Program-made: the position numbers and the translations under genes
Source of the DNA: Anaerococcus porci
GTDB lineage: Bacteria > Bacillota > Clostridia > Tissierellales > Peptoniphilaceae
DNA length: 64,000 nucleotides
Reading direction: 5' to 3'
NCBI RefSeq assembly: GCF_009696575.1
Contig: NZ_VULQ01000005.1
Coordinates: 62,001-126,000 of the forward strand
Notes under the pieces: generated by a model
The model's input: only the letters and a program-made list of their open reading frames with translations
What the model was told of the DNA's origin: nothing
Database searches by the model: none
Shown here: positions 8,787 through 18,847 of the stretch, piece after piece
How the letters are laid out: the number at the start of each line of letters is the position of its first letter
Numbering within the stretch: position 1 is the first letter of the stretch

Positions 8787-9536
8787 TCAATATCTATACT
8801 TAATATCATGAGAGTCAAAATAGTCTATATATTCTTTACTCGGTTTTTTATTAGTAATAATCATATCAATATCCTTAACATCAGCATAGGTCATTAAGGA
8901 TGTTTTTCCTACTTTTGAGTCATCCACTAAAAGAATTATATAATCAGCAAGCTTACAAATCATATCCTTTATTTCTTGTTCTATTGGATTTTTATTTGTT
9001 AAGCCATCTTTTATCGTAAAGCCTGATGTACACATAAAAGCCTTATCAATATTAAAAGAATAAAGTTCTGAACTCTTTCCCCAATATGTAAAAGAATTAC
9101 TGATATTATTGTAAAAGTTTCCTACTATAAATAAGTTTACATTAGGCATTTTACTTGCAACATTTATTACAGATAAATTGTTGGTAAAGACCGTAAGGTG
9201 AATATTATCATCCAGAAGATTCAATAGATTTTCTACTGTTGTACCAGAGTCTATAAAAATCCTATCTCCATCTTCTATATAATCCTTGGCTATATTTGTA
9301 ATATAGTGTTTTGAACCTGCATTTAGGCTTTTTCTTTTGATAAAGGTTTCTAGCTTATCAGACTTAGCCTTGGCTCCTCCATATATTTTTGTTATTACAT
9401 TATCTTTTTCAAGTTTTTTAAGGTCTCTTCTAACTGTAACTATAGAGACATCAAACTTTTTAGATAATTCTTCTGTAGTTACCTCGCCCTGTTCAATTAT
9501 ATAATTGCCCATGCTTGAAATTCTATCTTTTTCCAT
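8787..9536 (-). CDS. iolR: DeoR-family transcriptional repressor, probable inositol regulator
   Basis: 249 aa with an N-terminal DeoR winged helix (VTTEELSKKFDVSIVTVRRDLKKLE, residues about 18-43) and a C-terminal sugar-phosphate-sensing domain (DSGTT, TNN, TNKKPS motifs). It diverges from the iol operon across a 170-bp control region with inverted-repeat operators, the arrangement of iolR in Bacillus. In B. subtilis the inducer is a 2-deoxy-5-keto-gluconate phosphate; the same role here is inferred from position. Confidence 0.82.
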   Translation of the reverse strand: MEKDRISSMGNYIIEQGEVTTEELSKKFDVSIVTVRRDLKKLEKDNVITKIYGGAKAKSDKLETFIKRKSLNAGSKHYITNIAKDYIEDGDRIFIDSGTTVENLLNLLDDNIHLTVFTNNLSVINVASKMPNVNLFIVGNFYNNISNSFTYWGKSSELYSFNIDKAFMCTSGFTIKDGLTNKNPIEQEIKDMICKLADYIILLVDDSKVGKTSLMTYADVKDIDMIITNKKPSKEYIDYFDSHDIKYRY

Positions 9537-9605
9537 AAGTTCTCCATCAAAATAATTTATCCTATACTTATTATATTATAATCAATCATCAAAAGCAAAT
9601 AAAAA

Positions 9606-9684
9606 AATCATTTTTTTGCTTGACATCTTATCAAATTGCTCATATAATATAGTTAACTTGATAAAGTTAATCAAAAAAATGATT
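9606..9684. promoter_or_regulatory. iol operon promoter with paired inverted operators
   Basis: Promoter TTGACA (9620-9625), 17 bp, TATAAT (9643-9648) drives the iol operon. A 16-bp element AATCATTTTTTTGCTT (9606-9621) overlaps the -35. Its reverse complement recurs with one mismatch at 9669-9684, downstream of the start site. The centres are 63 bp apart, six helical turns, so a regulator could bind both and loop. Binding by the adjacent DeoR protein is inference. Confidence 0.7.
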
Positions 9685-9707
9685 GTTTGCTAAGAAAGGA
9701 GTCACTT

Positions 9708-10529
9708 TTGACAAACTTAAAGAGGGAAAACTTAAATATTGATATAGCAGGACTTAAATTATTACAACATATAGAACCAAAAAAAACAGTTCTAAACTAT
9801 ATCGGATTGAAGGCTATTGAGATAGATGAGAAATCATCTTTTAAGGAAAGCTTGAACGGATTTGAAGCTTGTATCACAGTTATATGTGGTAAGGCAAATG
9901 TTAAGGTTAATGAAAACGAATACAAAGATTTAGGACAAAGAAAAAAGAATTTCGACAGAAATCCTACAGATTCAGTTTATGTTACAAATAAAGATTCTTA
10001 TGAGATTACATCTGATTCTAAGGCAAGAGTTATTATCTCATATGCAGTAACTGATAAGGTTATGAAATCACAATTAATTAAAGCGAGTGATAACACAACT
10101 GAAAGAAGAGGAAAGGGAATGAATAAAAGACTTGTAAATAATATTCTTCCAGACTCATCAGATATTTCTGACAAACTTATAGTTGTAGAAGTATATACAG
10201 ATGAGGCAAACTGGTCTTCATATCCACCTCACAAACATGATACAGAAACAGAGACTGAAACATTCCTTGAAGAGATATATTATCATGAAATGGATAAAGA
10301 ACAAGGTTTTGTTTTCCAAAGAGTTTATACAGATGATAGAGTACTTGACGAGACTATGAGTATTTACAACCATGATGCTGTAATGGTTCCAAGAGGATAC
10401 CACCCAGTGGCTGTACCTTATGGATATGATTCATATTATTTAAATGTAATGGCAGGACCTAATAAAAATTGGAAGTTCCATAATGAAGCTGATCATGAAT
10501 GGATACTTGAAAGGAAGGATGTAGAATAA
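9708..10529 (+). CDS. iolB: 5-deoxy-glucuronate isomerase IolB
   Basis: Converts 5-deoxy-D-glucuronate to 2-deoxy-5-keto-D-gluconate in myo-inositol breakdown. The C-terminal half shows the family signatures PPHKHDTE (metal-binding His residues), [33 protein letters not shown] and DHEWIL. The start is the TTG at 9708, seven nt after AAAGGAG; the in-frame TTG at 9687 lies upstream of that ribosome site. About 273 aa, normal for the family. It overlaps iolA by 1 nt (TAATG). Confidence 0.93.
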   Translation: MTNLKRENLNIDIAGLKLLQHIEPKKTVLNYIGLKAIEIDEKSSFKESLNGFEACITVICGKANVKVNENEYKDLGQRKKNFDRNPTDSVYVTNKDSYEITSDSKARVIISYAVTDKVMKSQLIKASDNTTERRGKGMNKRLVNNILPDSSDISDKLIVVEVYTDEANWSSYPPHKHDTETETETFLEEIYYHEMDKEQGFVFQRVYTDDRVLDETMSIYNHDAVMVPRGYHPVAVPYGYDSYYLNVMAGPNKNWKFHNEADHEWILERKDVE

Positions 10530-11989
10530 TGAGGCTTATTAAAAATTATGTAGACGGGCAATGGATTGAATCAAAAACAAGTGACTTTGAAGACATATAT
10601 AACCCTGGTGATGGAGAAGTAATTGCAAAATGTCCTCTATCAACAAGACAAGAAACTAAAGAAGCTATAGAAAATGCTTATGAAACTTTCAAATATTGGG
10701 GTAAAACATCAGTTTTAAAAAGACAAAAGATACTTTTTAAATTACAACAACTTTTAGTTGAACATACAGATGAGCTTGCAAGACTTATTACTTTAGAAAA
10801 TGGCAAAAATTTTAAAGAAGCTAAGGGTGAAGTTGGAAGAGGTATTGAAAATGTAGAGCATGCTTCAAGCATAGCAAATCTATTAATGGGAGATAATCTT
10901 TCAACTATAGCTACTGATGTAGAAGTAGCAAACTACAAATATCCTATAGGTGTTATAGGAGGTATAGCACCATTTAATTTTCCGATGATGGTACCATTTT
11001 GGATGTTCCCAATGGCAATAGCTTGTGGTAACACAGTAGTTATGAAACCAAGTGAAAAAACACCGATTCTTATGCAAAGAGTAACAGAACTTTGTGAAGA
11101 AGCTGGAGTTCCAAAGGGAGTTTTAAATGTAGTTAATGGTGGTGTTGATGTAGTAAATGAACTATTAGAAAATCCACAAGTAGCTGGTATTTCTTTTGTT
11201 GGAAGTAAAAATGTTGGTGAATTAGTTTATAGGAAGGGATGCGAACATGATAAAAGAGTTCAAGCCCTAGCTGGAGCTAAAAACCACACAATAGTTCTTA
11301 AAGATGCAGATATAGAAGATACAGTTACAAAGGCTATAGGTGGAGCATTTGGTTCTGCTGGAGAAAGATGTATGGCAGGTTCTGTAATCTTGGTTGAAGA
11401 AGAAATAGCTGATGAATTTGTAGAAAAATTCACCCAAGCTGCAAAAGAACTTAAAGTTGGTGATGCATCAAAAGATGATGATGTATTCTTAGGACCAGTT
11501 ATAAGAAAAGAAAACCAAGAGAGAACTTTTAAGTATATAGAAACAGGAATCGAAGAAGGAGCAACACTCGTTCTTGATGGTAGAAAAAACATACCAGAAA
11601 AGGGATTCTTTGTAGGACCAACTATATTTGATAATTGTAAAGTTGGTATGAAAATTTGGTCAGACGAAATATTTGCACCATTTGTTTCAATCATAAGAGT
11701 TAAAAGCCTCAAAGAAGCAATTGAAATAGCAAAACAAAATGAATTTGCAAATGGTTCTTGTATCTTTACAAACAATGCCGCAGCAATTAGATACTTTAGA
11801 GAAAATATAGATGCCGGCATGCTAGGAGTTAACCTTGGAGTACCTGCTCCTGTAGCATTTTTCGCTTTCTCAGGATGGAAACACTCATTCTATGGTGACC
11901 TTCACTGCAATGGTAAAGATGCAATCTACTTCTATACAAGAAGAAAGGTAGTAACAAGCCAACTTAAAACAGGAGAGTTTGATAAGTAA
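10529..11989 (+). CDS. iolA: methylmalonate/malonate-semialdehyde dehydrogenase (CoA-acylating) IolA
   Basis: A 486-aa aldehyde dehydrogenase that turns malonate semialdehyde into acetyl-CoA and CO2, the last step of inositol catabolism. Catalytic Cys281 lies in GERCMAGS, and NAD/CoA-site features [14 protein letters not shown] and PSEKTP are typical of MMSDH. It starts at the stop codon of iolB and ends at the start of iolC, so these genes are translationally coupled. Confidence 0.93.
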   Translation: MRLIKNYVDGQWIESKTSDFEDIYNPGDGEVIAKCPLSTRQETKEAIENAYETFKYWGKTSVLKRQKILFKLQQLLVEHTDELARLITLENGKNFKEAKGEVGRGIENVEHASSIANLLMGDNLSTIATDVEVANYKYPIGVIGGIAPFNFPMMVPFWMFPMAIACGNTVVMKPSEKTPILMQRVTELCEEAGVPKGVLNVVNGGVDVVNELLENPQVAGISFVGSKNVGELVYRKGCEHDKRVQALAGAKNHTIVLKDADIEDTVTKAIGGAFGSAGERCMAGSVILVEEEIADEFVEKFTQAAKELKVGDASKDDDVFLGPVIRKENQERTFKYIETGIEEGATLVLDGRKNIPEKGFFVGPTIFDNCKVGMKIWSDEIFAPFVSIIRVKSLKEAIEIAKQNEFANGSCIFTNNAAAIRYFRENIDAGMLGVNLGVPAPVAFFAFSGWKHSFYGDLHCNGKDAIYFYTRRKVVTSQLKTGEFDK

Positions 11990-13023
11990 TGAAATATATA
12001 GATTTTCCAAAAGATAGAGACTTAGACCTCATACTTATTGGAAGAGTGGCAGTTGACTTCAATCCTTCCCCAGAGGAAGGATTCAAGCCACTAAGTCAAG
12101 TTGTGAAATTTGAAAGATATATTGGTGGTTCAACTGTAAACACAGCCATAGGTGTAAATAGACATGGTCTAAAAGTAGGTCTTATTGCAAAAATATCAGA
12201 TGATCAATTGGGTGATTTTTGTCTAGACTACTTAAATAATGAAAAAAACATAGATACAAGCCACATAAGTCGTGCCAAAAATGGTGAAAAAATTGGTTTA
12301 ACTTTTACGGAAATGAAGTCAGAAAATGAATCTTCAATCCTTATGTATAGGAATATGATAGCTGACTTAGCCTTAGATGTTGACGATATTGACTATGATT
12401 ATATCAAAAAGGCAAAGGCTATACTTGTTTCAGGAACAGCTCTTGCTGAAAGTCCATCTAGAGAGGCAGTATTGAAAGCGATATCCTTCGCAAAAAGAGC
12501 AGGCTGTAAGGTAATATTTGATATAGATTTTAGAAATTATAACTGGAAAAACAAGGATGAAATTTCAATCTATTACTCTATAGTTGCAAGGCAATCAGAT
12601 ATAATTATGGGCTCTCGTGAAGAATTTGACTTAACTGAAAAACTTATAGTAGATAAAAGCTTAAATGATGAAGAAAGTGCAAAACTATGGTTTGAAGAAA
12701 ATGCTGAGATTCTTGTTATAAAACATGGTAAAAGAGGTTCAAATGCTTATGTTAAAAATGGTGAGTCTTACTCAATCAAACCATTCCCAATAAAAGCAAG
12801 AAAAGGTTTTGGTGGTGGAGATGGTTATGCATCAGCTTTTCTTTATTCACTTTTTGATGGAAAAGAAATTATAGAATGTCTAGAATATGCATCTGCTGAA
12901 GCTTCAATGATGATAAGGTCAAATTCATCATCAGACCTTCCAAACACAGAAGAATTAGAAGAATTTATAAGAGAATCTAAAAAAGAATATGGAGAATTCG
13001 TAGCAAGGGGTGATTTAAAATGA
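11989..13023 (+). CDS. iolC: 5-dehydro-2-deoxygluconokinase IolC
   Basis: A 344-aa PfkB-family kinase phosphorylating 2-deoxy-5-keto-D-gluconate. It carries the PfkB N-terminal glycine motif (IGGSTVNTAIG) and the C-terminal catalytic motif GFGGGDGYASAF (the Asp is the base). The N-terminal DLILIGRVAVDF is typical of IolC. Its TGA overlaps the iolD ATG. Confidence 0.93.
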   Translation: MKYIDFPKDRDLDLILIGRVAVDFNPSPEEGFKPLSQVVKFERYIGGSTVNTAIGVNRHGLKVGLIAKISDDQLGDFCLDYLNNEKNIDTSHISRAKNGEKIGLTFTEMKSENESSILMYRNMIADLALDVDDIDYDYIKKAKAILVSGTALAESPSREAVLKAISFAKRAGCKVIFDIDFRNYNWKNKDEISIYYSIVARQSDIIMGSREEFDLTEKLIVDKSLNDEESAKLWFEENAEILVIKHGKRGSNAYVKNGESYSIKPFPIKARKGFGGGDGYASAFLYSLFDGKEIIECLEYASAEASMMIRSNSSSDLPNTEELEEFIRESKKEYGEFVARGDLK

Positions 13024-14936
13024 GATTAACTATGGCTCAAGCAATAGTTAAATTTCTTGATAAGCAATATATAAAATATGATGGTGAGGTTAGTAAGTTT
13101 GTAGATGGTATATTTACAATATTTGGTCATGGTATGGCAGTGGGTTTAGGACAAGCTCTAGACCAAGATGATCACAACCTAAATGTTTACCAAGGAAGAA
13201 ATGAACAAGGTATGTGCCATGTGGCAACAGCCTTTAGTAAACAACACAATAGAAGAAAGATTATTGCTTGTTCATCATCAGTAGGACCAGGAAGTGCAAA
13301 TATGGTAACAGCTGCAGCAACAGCGACAGTAAATAATATTCCTTTATTATTGTTCCCTTCAGATACATTTGCATCAAGACAACCAGATCCAGTATTACAA
13401 CAAGTTCAACAAGCATATGATTTAACAATCACTACAAATGATGCATTTAAACCAGTAAGTAAATATTGGGATAGGATAAATCGTCCAGAACAATTAATGT
13501 CAGCTTTAATTAATGCAATGAGAGTTTTGACAGATCCTGCCGAAACAGGAGCATGTGTTATTTCTATGCCACAAGATGTAGAAGGTGAAGCATATGACTA
13601 TCCAGATTATTTCTTTGAAAAAAGAATTCACAAGATAAATAGAATTGTTCCTGTAAAAGATGATGTAGATGAAATAGCTGAGCTTATAAATGAAGCATCT
13701 TACCCAATAGCTATCATAGGTGGAGGAGTGAAATACTCTGAGGCAGGAGAGCTTATAGATAAGTTTTTGAACAAATATGAAATACCTTTTGGCGAAACTC
13801 AATCAGGCAAGTCAGCTATAAAATCATCATCAAAGATGTGCCTAGGAGGTATAGGAGTTACTGGAACTTATGCATCAAATATTATAGCAAAAAAAGCAGA
13901 TTTAGTTATAGCTATAGGTTCTAGAATGACAGACTTTACAACATCATCAAAAAGACTCTTTCAAAATAAAAATTGTAAATTTGTATCAATAAATGTTAAT
14001 AGATTTGATGCTTATAAAATGGATGCGCATCAATTAGTAGCAGATGCAAAACTTGCAATAGAAGAAATTGATAAAGTACTTGAAAGTAAGAACTATAAAA
14101 CAGCCTATACAAGTGAAATAAAAGATGCCAAGGCTAAATGGGATAAGGAAGTAGAAAGACTTAAGAATTACACATATGGTAAAAATTTTGAAACTCTAAT
14201 AAAACCTCAAGACCCAAGAACTGTAAAAGAATATATAGAAAAAACAAATGGTACTATAACCCAAACTTCAGCAATTATAGCTTTGAATGAATTTATAAAA
14301 GATAATGGAATAGTAATTACGGCTGGAGGAAGTTTGCCAAGTGATTTGCAAAGATTATGGGTTACAGATAAAAAAGATGCCTACCATGCTGAGTATGGAT
14401 ACTCTTGTATGGGATATGAAGTAGCAGCAGCCCTTGGTGTAAAAATGGCAGATGAGGATGCAGATGTTTATGCAGTAGTTGGAGATGCATCTTTCCAAAT
14501 GCTAAACTCTGAACTTTCTACAATAATTCAAGAAGGCAAAAAAGTTACTATAGTAGTATTTGATAATTCAGGCTTTGGTTGTATTAACAATCTTCAAATG
14601 AATCATGCAGTTGGATCACTTGCTACAGAATTTAGAAAAAGAAATGGTCAAAAACCTGATGGAGAGCTTTTAACAACAGATTATACAAAGGTTGGAGAGG
14701 CCTATGGCTTTAAAGGCTATACTTGCAAAACTCTTGATGAATTTAAAAAAGCTCTAGAAGATGCTAAAAGTGTTAAAGAACCAGTAATAATCGATTTAAA
14801 AGTTATTCCAAAAACTATGATTGATGGATATGAATCTTGGTGGAATGTTGGAGTGGCTGAAGTAGGTAAAAATAAAGAGCAAGAAGAAGTTTATAAGGAA
14901 ATAATAAAAGGAAGAAACGAAGCTAGAAAATACTAG
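13020..14936 (+). CDS. iolD: 3D-(3,5/4)-trihydroxycyclohexane-1,2-dione hydrolase IolD
   Basis: A 638-aa thiamine-diphosphate enzyme of the acetolactate-synthase fold. It opens the ring of trihydroxycyclohexanedione to 5-deoxy-glucuronate. The ThDP-activating glutamate is Glu62 in RNEQGMCHVA. The C-terminal ThDP/Mg motif runs from VVGDASFQMLNSEL to NSGFGCINNLQ. Length and order fit IolD. It overlaps iolC by 4 nt. Confidence 0.94.
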   Translation: MRLTMAQAIVKFLDKQYIKYDGEVSKFVDGIFTIFGHGMAVGLGQALDQDDHNLNVYQGRNEQGMCHVATAFSKQHNRRKIIACSSSVGPGSANMVTAAATATVNNIPLLLFPSDTFASRQPDPVLQQVQQAYDLTITTNDAFKPVSKYWDRINRPEQLMSALINAMRVLTDPAETGACVISMPQDVEGEAYDYPDYFFEKRIHKINRIVPVKDDVDEIAELINEASYPIAIIGGGVKYSEAGELIDKFLNKYEIPFGETQSGKSAIKSSSKMCLGGIGVTGTYASNIIAKKADLVIAIGSRMTDFTTSSKRLFQNKNCKFVSINVNRFDAYKMDAHQLVADAKLAIEEIDKVLESKNYKTAYTSEIKDAKAKWDKEVERLKNYTYGKNFETLIKPQDPRTVKEYIEKTNGTITQTSAIIALNEFIKDNGIVITAGGSLPSDLQRLWVTDKKDAYHAEYGYSCMGYEVAAALGVKMADEDADVYAVVGDASFQMLNSELSTIIQEGKKVTIVVFDNSGFGCINNLQMNHAVGSLATEFRKRNGQKPDGELLTTDYTKVGEAYGFKGYTCKTLDEFKKALEDAKSVKEPVIIDLKVIPKTMIDGYESWWNVGVAEVGKNKEQEEVYKEIIKGRNEARKY

Positions 14937-14976
14937 TCTATTATAAAAAATAAAGTATAAATAAGGGAGAAAAATT

Positions 14977-15879
14977 ATGACTATTAAATTTGCGTGTGCA
15001 CCAATTGCTTGGACAAACGATGATTTACCAGAACTAGGAAAAGAAAATACATTTGAACAATGTATATCAGAAATGTCACTTGCAGGATATCAAGGAACAG
15101 AAGTAGGAAATAAGTACCCAAGAGATCCAGAAATTCTTAAATCATACCTTGAGCCTAGAAACTTAGAAGTAGCTTCAGCTTGGTTTTCAGCGTTTTTAAC
15201 AACAAAACCATATGAAGAAACAAAAAAAGCTTTTATTGAACATAGAGACTTTCTACATGCAATGGGAGCAAAAGTAATAGTAGTTGCTGAGCAAGGACAT
15301 TCAGTTCAAGGACAAATGGATACACCAGTATTTTCTAAAAAACCAACATTTACTGATGAAGAATGGGATAGACTTGCCGATGGACTAAACAAATTAGGTG
15401 ATTTAGCCTTAGAAAAAGATATGAAGATAGTTTATCACCACCATATGGGAACAGGTGTTCAAACAACAGAAGAAGTTGATAAATTAATGGAGATGACAGA
15501 TCCAGAAAAAGTATTCTTACTTTATGATACAGGTCACTTAGTATTTTCTGGAGAAGATCCAATAGCTTTCTATAAAAAGTATGCAAATAGAATTAAACAT
15601 ATCCATTTCAAGGATGTTAGACCTGAAAAACAAAAACAATCTAAAGAAGAAGATTGGTCATTCTTAAAATCAGTATTTCAAGGGACATTTACAGTTCCAT
15701 CAGATGGATGTATTGATTTCAAACCGATTATAGACCTAATTCTAGAAAATAATTATGATGGATGGATAGTAGTAGAAGCTGAACAAGACCCAAGCTTAGC
15801 AAATCCGTTTTTATACCACAAAAAAGCTAAAGACTACATGGATTTATTAATAACTAATAAATTAATAGCAGATATGTAG
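14977..15879 (+). CDS. iolE: 2-keto-myo-inositol dehydratase (myo-inosose-2 dehydratase) IolE
   Basis: A 300-aa AP-endonuclease-2-type TIM barrel that dehydrates scyllo-inosose to trihydroxycyclohexanedione. Typical pieces are the N-terminal FACAPIAWTNDDLPELG, the GYQGTEVG strand, a metal-site YHHHMGTGVQ, LLYDTGHL and IKHIHFKDVR. Start has an AAGGGAG ribosome site, 40 nt after iolD. Confidence 0.93.
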   Translation: MTIKFACAPIAWTNDDLPELGKENTFEQCISEMSLAGYQGTEVGNKYPRDPEILKSYLEPRNLEVASAWFSAFLTTKPYEETKKAFIEHRDFLHAMGAKVIVVAEQGHSVQGQMDTPVFSKKPTFTDEEWDRLADGLNKLGDLALEKDMKIVYHHHMGTGVQTTEEVDKLMEMTDPEKVFLLYDTGHLVFSGEDPIAFYKKYANRIKHIHFKDVRPEKQKQSKEEDWSFLKSVFQGTFTVPSDGCIDFKPIIDLILENNYDGWIVVEAEQDPSLANPFLYHKKAKDYMDLLITNKLIADM

Positions 15880-15891
15880 GAATTATAGATT

Positions 15892-17499
15892 ATGTTTTTT
15901 ATAATAGCAAGCTTTGCCATAATAGTTTGTCTTATAGGTTTTATTGCCTATAAGAAGACTATGGGGCAAGTGGATACGACATCATCGGAAGGTTACTTTT
16001 TAGGTGGCAAGAGTCTTACAGCTCCGGTTGTAGCTGGTACGATTATCATGACCAATCTATCAACAGAGCAGATTGTAGGACAAAATGGTCAATCCTATGT
16101 TGCAGGTATGCAAGTTATGGCTTGGGAAGTCACAGCAGCGGTCGCAATTGCACTTTTAGCTTCAGTATTTTTACCAAAATATTTTAGGTATGGTATAAAT
16201 ACGATTTCCGATTTTATAGAAATAAGATATGATACTATGACAAAAAGAATAGTATCTATACTTTTTATCATAACTTACATGGTATCATTTATGCCAGTAG
16301 TTTTATATTCGGGAGCATTAGTATTTAATAAAATCTTTAGGGTAGACCAAATGCTTGGTATATCACCAATAGCAGCTATTACAATTATGGTTATATTTAT
16401 AGGGGTTGTAGGAGTTTTATACTTATTCTTAGGTGGTATGACACTTTCAGCATACTCTGATACAATTTACCAATTTGGATTAATTATTGGTGGTCTTGCA
16501 ATCCCTTTCTTAGGATTAAGGCTTTTAGGGGATGGATCATTTTTAGCGGGAATTGAACATGTAACACAAAATACACCAGAGTTATTAAACTCCATTGGTA
16601 GTGTAGATTCAAAGATAGTTCCTTGGCCAACACTGTTTACTGGAATGTTTTTTAATAACCTTTTCTTCTGGTGTACTAATCAAATGATAGTACAAAAAGC
16701 ATTTGCAGCTAAAAACTTAAAGGAAGCACAAAAAGGTGCTTTGTTAGTAGGGACATTTAAAATATTTGGAGCACTTTTTCTAGTATTTCCAGGAGTAGTA
16801 GCTAGAAATTTATTTGGTGATAAGTTCTTATCACTTCCAGATGGAGCTTATCCACAACTTGTTGTAGATGTATTGCCAACATGGGCTATGGGACTTTTTG
16901 GAGCAGTTATATTTGGAGCAATCCTTTCATCATTTGCAGGAAGCTTATCTTCAACATCAACACTTTTTGCATTGGACTTCTATAGACCTATAATCAATAA
17001 AAATGCGACAGATTCACAAATGGCAAGAGTAGGTAGGATAACAAATATAACACTTGGAGTTATATCCATAATAGTGGCGCCATTTATATCAAAGGCAGGT
17101 TCTGGACTTTATGCTTTTGTACAGGAGTTTAATGGTCTATACAATATGCCACTTTTAATTATGATTGTAGGTGCTTTTTATTTCAAACAAGCAACTGCAA
17201 CAGGGGCAAAAACAACAATGATTTTTCACGTAGTAGTTTACGCTCTATCAAAAATATTTTTACAAGATATTCATTACCTATATGTATTAAGTGGATTGTT
17301 CTTTGTAGACTTATTAATCTACATAATAGTAAGTAAACTTACATTTAAGGGTAATGCCTTTGAAATAAGTCATTATTCAATAGCAGAAGAAGTGGAAGTA
17401 GAACCTTGGTCTAAAGTAAAAGTATTGTCTATTGTAATTACTATCGTAGTAATATCAACATACTTATTCTTCTCACCATTGGGAATAGCAAGAATATAA
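15892..17499 (+). CDS. SSS-family sodium:solute symporter, probable inositol transporter
   Basis: A 535-aa polytopic membrane protein of the SLC5/SSS family: SEGYFLGGKSLTAPVVAG after the first helix, NLSTEQIVGQNGQSY in the Na+-binding TM1/2 region and the ISDFIEIRY motif after TM3. No other transporter lies in the iol operon, so it probably imports myo-inositol with Na+. Substrate is inference from context; Bacillus uses an MFS IolT instead. Confidence 0.85.
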   Translation: MFFIIASFAIIVCLIGFIAYKKTMGQVDTTSSEGYFLGGKSLTAPVVAGTIIMTNLSTEQIVGQNGQSYVAGMQVMAWEVTAAVAIALLASVFLPKYFRYGINTISDFIEIRYDTMTKRIVSILFIITYMVSFMPVVLYSGALVFNKIFRVDQMLGISPIAAITIMVIFIGVVGVLYLFLGGMTLSAYSDTIYQFGLIIGGLAIPFLGLRLLGDGSFLAGIEHVTQNTPELLNSIGSVDSKIVPWPTLFTGMFFNNLFFWCTNQMIVQKAFAAKNLKEAQKGALLVGTFKIFGALFLVFPGVVARNLFGDKFLSLPDGAYPQLVVDVLPTWAMGLFGAVIFGAILSSFAGSLSSTSTLFALDFYRPIINKNATDSQMARVGRITNITLGVISIIVAPFISKAGSGLYAFVQEFNGLYNMPLLIMIVGAFYFKQATATGAKTTMIFHVVVYALSKIFLQDIHYLYVLSGLFFVDLLIYIIVSKLTFKGNAFEISHYSIAEEVEVEPWSKVKVLSIVITIVVISTYLFFSPLGIARI

Positions 17500-17515
17500 A
17501 TTTAAGGAGAAAAAA

Positions 17516-18520
17516 ATGAAAAAATTAAATGTAGGAATTTTTGGAGCAGGTAGAATTGGACAAATCCATGCAATGAATTTAGTAACAAATCCAAACATAG
17601 TAATCAAAAGAATAGTCGATCCTTTTGCCGACAAATTAAAAGATTTTGAAAAACAAATTGGTATAAAACTTGAAACAGACCCAGACTTAATCTTTAATGA
17701 TGATGAAATTGATGCTGTACTAATTTGTACACCAACAGATACCCACGTAGATTATATAGTAAAATCAGCTGAAAAGGGTAAACACATTTTCTGCGAAAAA
17801 CCAGTTTCACTTTCTGATGAAGAATCTATGAGGGCATATAAGGCAGTAAAAAAAGCTGGAGTTAAATTCCAAATTGGTGTAAACAGAAGATATGATAGAA
17901 ACTTTGCCTATGCTAAAAAACTCATTGATGAAGGAAAAGTAGGAGATCTTGAGCTTGTTAGAGTAGACTCAAGAGACCCAGAAGCACCTTCTCTTGACTA
18001 TGTTAAATCTTCAGGTGGTTTATTCATGGACATGACTATTCATGATTTTGATATGGCTAGATTTTTAACAGGTCAAGAAGTAGTAGAAGTTTATACTCAA
18101 GCTACCGTCAGATGTAATAAAGAAATAGAAGGAATTGATGTTGATACTGCTATAATAAATCTTAAGTTTGAAGATGGAACAATTGGAGTTATTTTAAACT
18201 CAAGAAGAGCAGCATATGGTTATGACCAAAGAGTTGAAGCTTTCGGTTCTAAGGGAACAACTATGGTAGAAAATGACCTTGAAGCAAATGTTATACTTGC
18301 TGATAAAGATGGTTACCATATTCCAAATCCAGAATTCTTCTTCCTACAAAGATACACAGGTGCTTATAATGCTGAAATTAATGACTTTGCTGATGCTGTA
18401 TTTAATGATAGGGAAACATCCGTAACAATAGAAGATGCTATTATGGCACAAAGAATAGCCATAGCTGCCAAAGAATCACTTGATTCTGGAAAACCTGCTA
18501 AAGTAAGGATGATAGACTAA
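17516..18520 (+). CDS. iolG: inositol 2-dehydrogenase IolG (first copy)
   Basis: A 334-aa GFO/IDH/MocA oxidoreductase that makes scyllo-inosose from myo-inositol with NAD+. Rossmann motif GIFGAGRIGQIHA at the N-terminus, the signature EKPVSLS (catalytic Lys near residue 95) and HDFDMARFL with the catalytic His region. Its stop overlaps the start of the next small gene (TAATG), so the two are coupled. Confidence 0.9.
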   Translation: MKKLNVGIFGAGRIGQIHAMNLVTNPNIVIKRIVDPFADKLKDFEKQIGIKLETDPDLIFNDDEIDAVLICTPTDTHVDYIVKSAEKGKHIFCEKPVSLSDEESMRAYKAVKKAGVKFQIGVNRRYDRNFAYAKKLIDEGKVGDLELVRVDSRDPEAPSLDYVKSSGGLFMDMTIHDFDMARFLTGQEVVEVYTQATVRCNKEIEGIDVDTAIINLKFEDGTIGVILNSRRAAYGYDQRVEAFGSKGTTMVENDLEANVILADKDGYHIPNPEFFFLQRYTGAYNAEINDFADAVFNDRETSVTIEDAIMAQRIAIAAKESLDSGKPAKVRMID

Positions 18521-18837
18521 TGGCAAATAAGAAAAAAATTCTTATAATAGCTGAAACTGGTATATCTGCTCAGCTTTTTAAAGAAAGATTTCAACACTTT
18601 ATAAATATGTCTAAGTCATGTGCATGTGTTGAGCTTGCAAGTTTAAATACCTTTGTCGACAATCTAAATGAAAAAAAATATACACATATACTTGTAGCAC
18701 CAAATGCACATATACTAAAAGACCATATTAAAGAATACCTAAGAAGAGTTGATTCTACAGATACAAAAGTAGAACTTATATCAGAAACTGATTATCTAAG
18801 CATGAACGTTGAAAAAATAATGTTAGATCAATTATAA
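18520..18837 (+). CDS. degenerate PTS EIIB (lactose/cellobiose-type) protein in the iol operon
   Basis: A 105-aa protein with the P-loop-like fold pattern of Lac/Cel EIIB. Its first strand and loop, KKILIIAETGISAQL, aligns with KVLVLCNAGMSSSL of the genuine EIIB encoded at 40851 here, but the phosphorylatable Cys is replaced by Ala11. The central YTHILVAPNA and C-terminal VELISETDYLSMNVEKIML parallel the LLSPQ strand and the final helix of EIIB. No matching IIA or IIC lies nearby. It cannot carry phosphate in the usual way and may be a ligand-binding or regulatory subunit. Sandwiched between two iolG paralogues and translationally coupled to the first. Confidence 0.72.
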   Translation: MANKKKILIIAETGISAQLFKERFQHFINMSKSCACVELASLNTFVDNLNEKKYTHILVAPNAHILKDHIKEYLRRVDSTDTKVELISETDYLSMNVEKIMLDQL

Positions 18838-18847
18838 AGGAGATTTT

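Noticed and set aside
11260-11820. Long open frame on the minus strand opposite iolA
   Set aside because: It mirrors the codon structure of a certain gene, has no ribosome site and its product resembles no protein; an antisense shadow.
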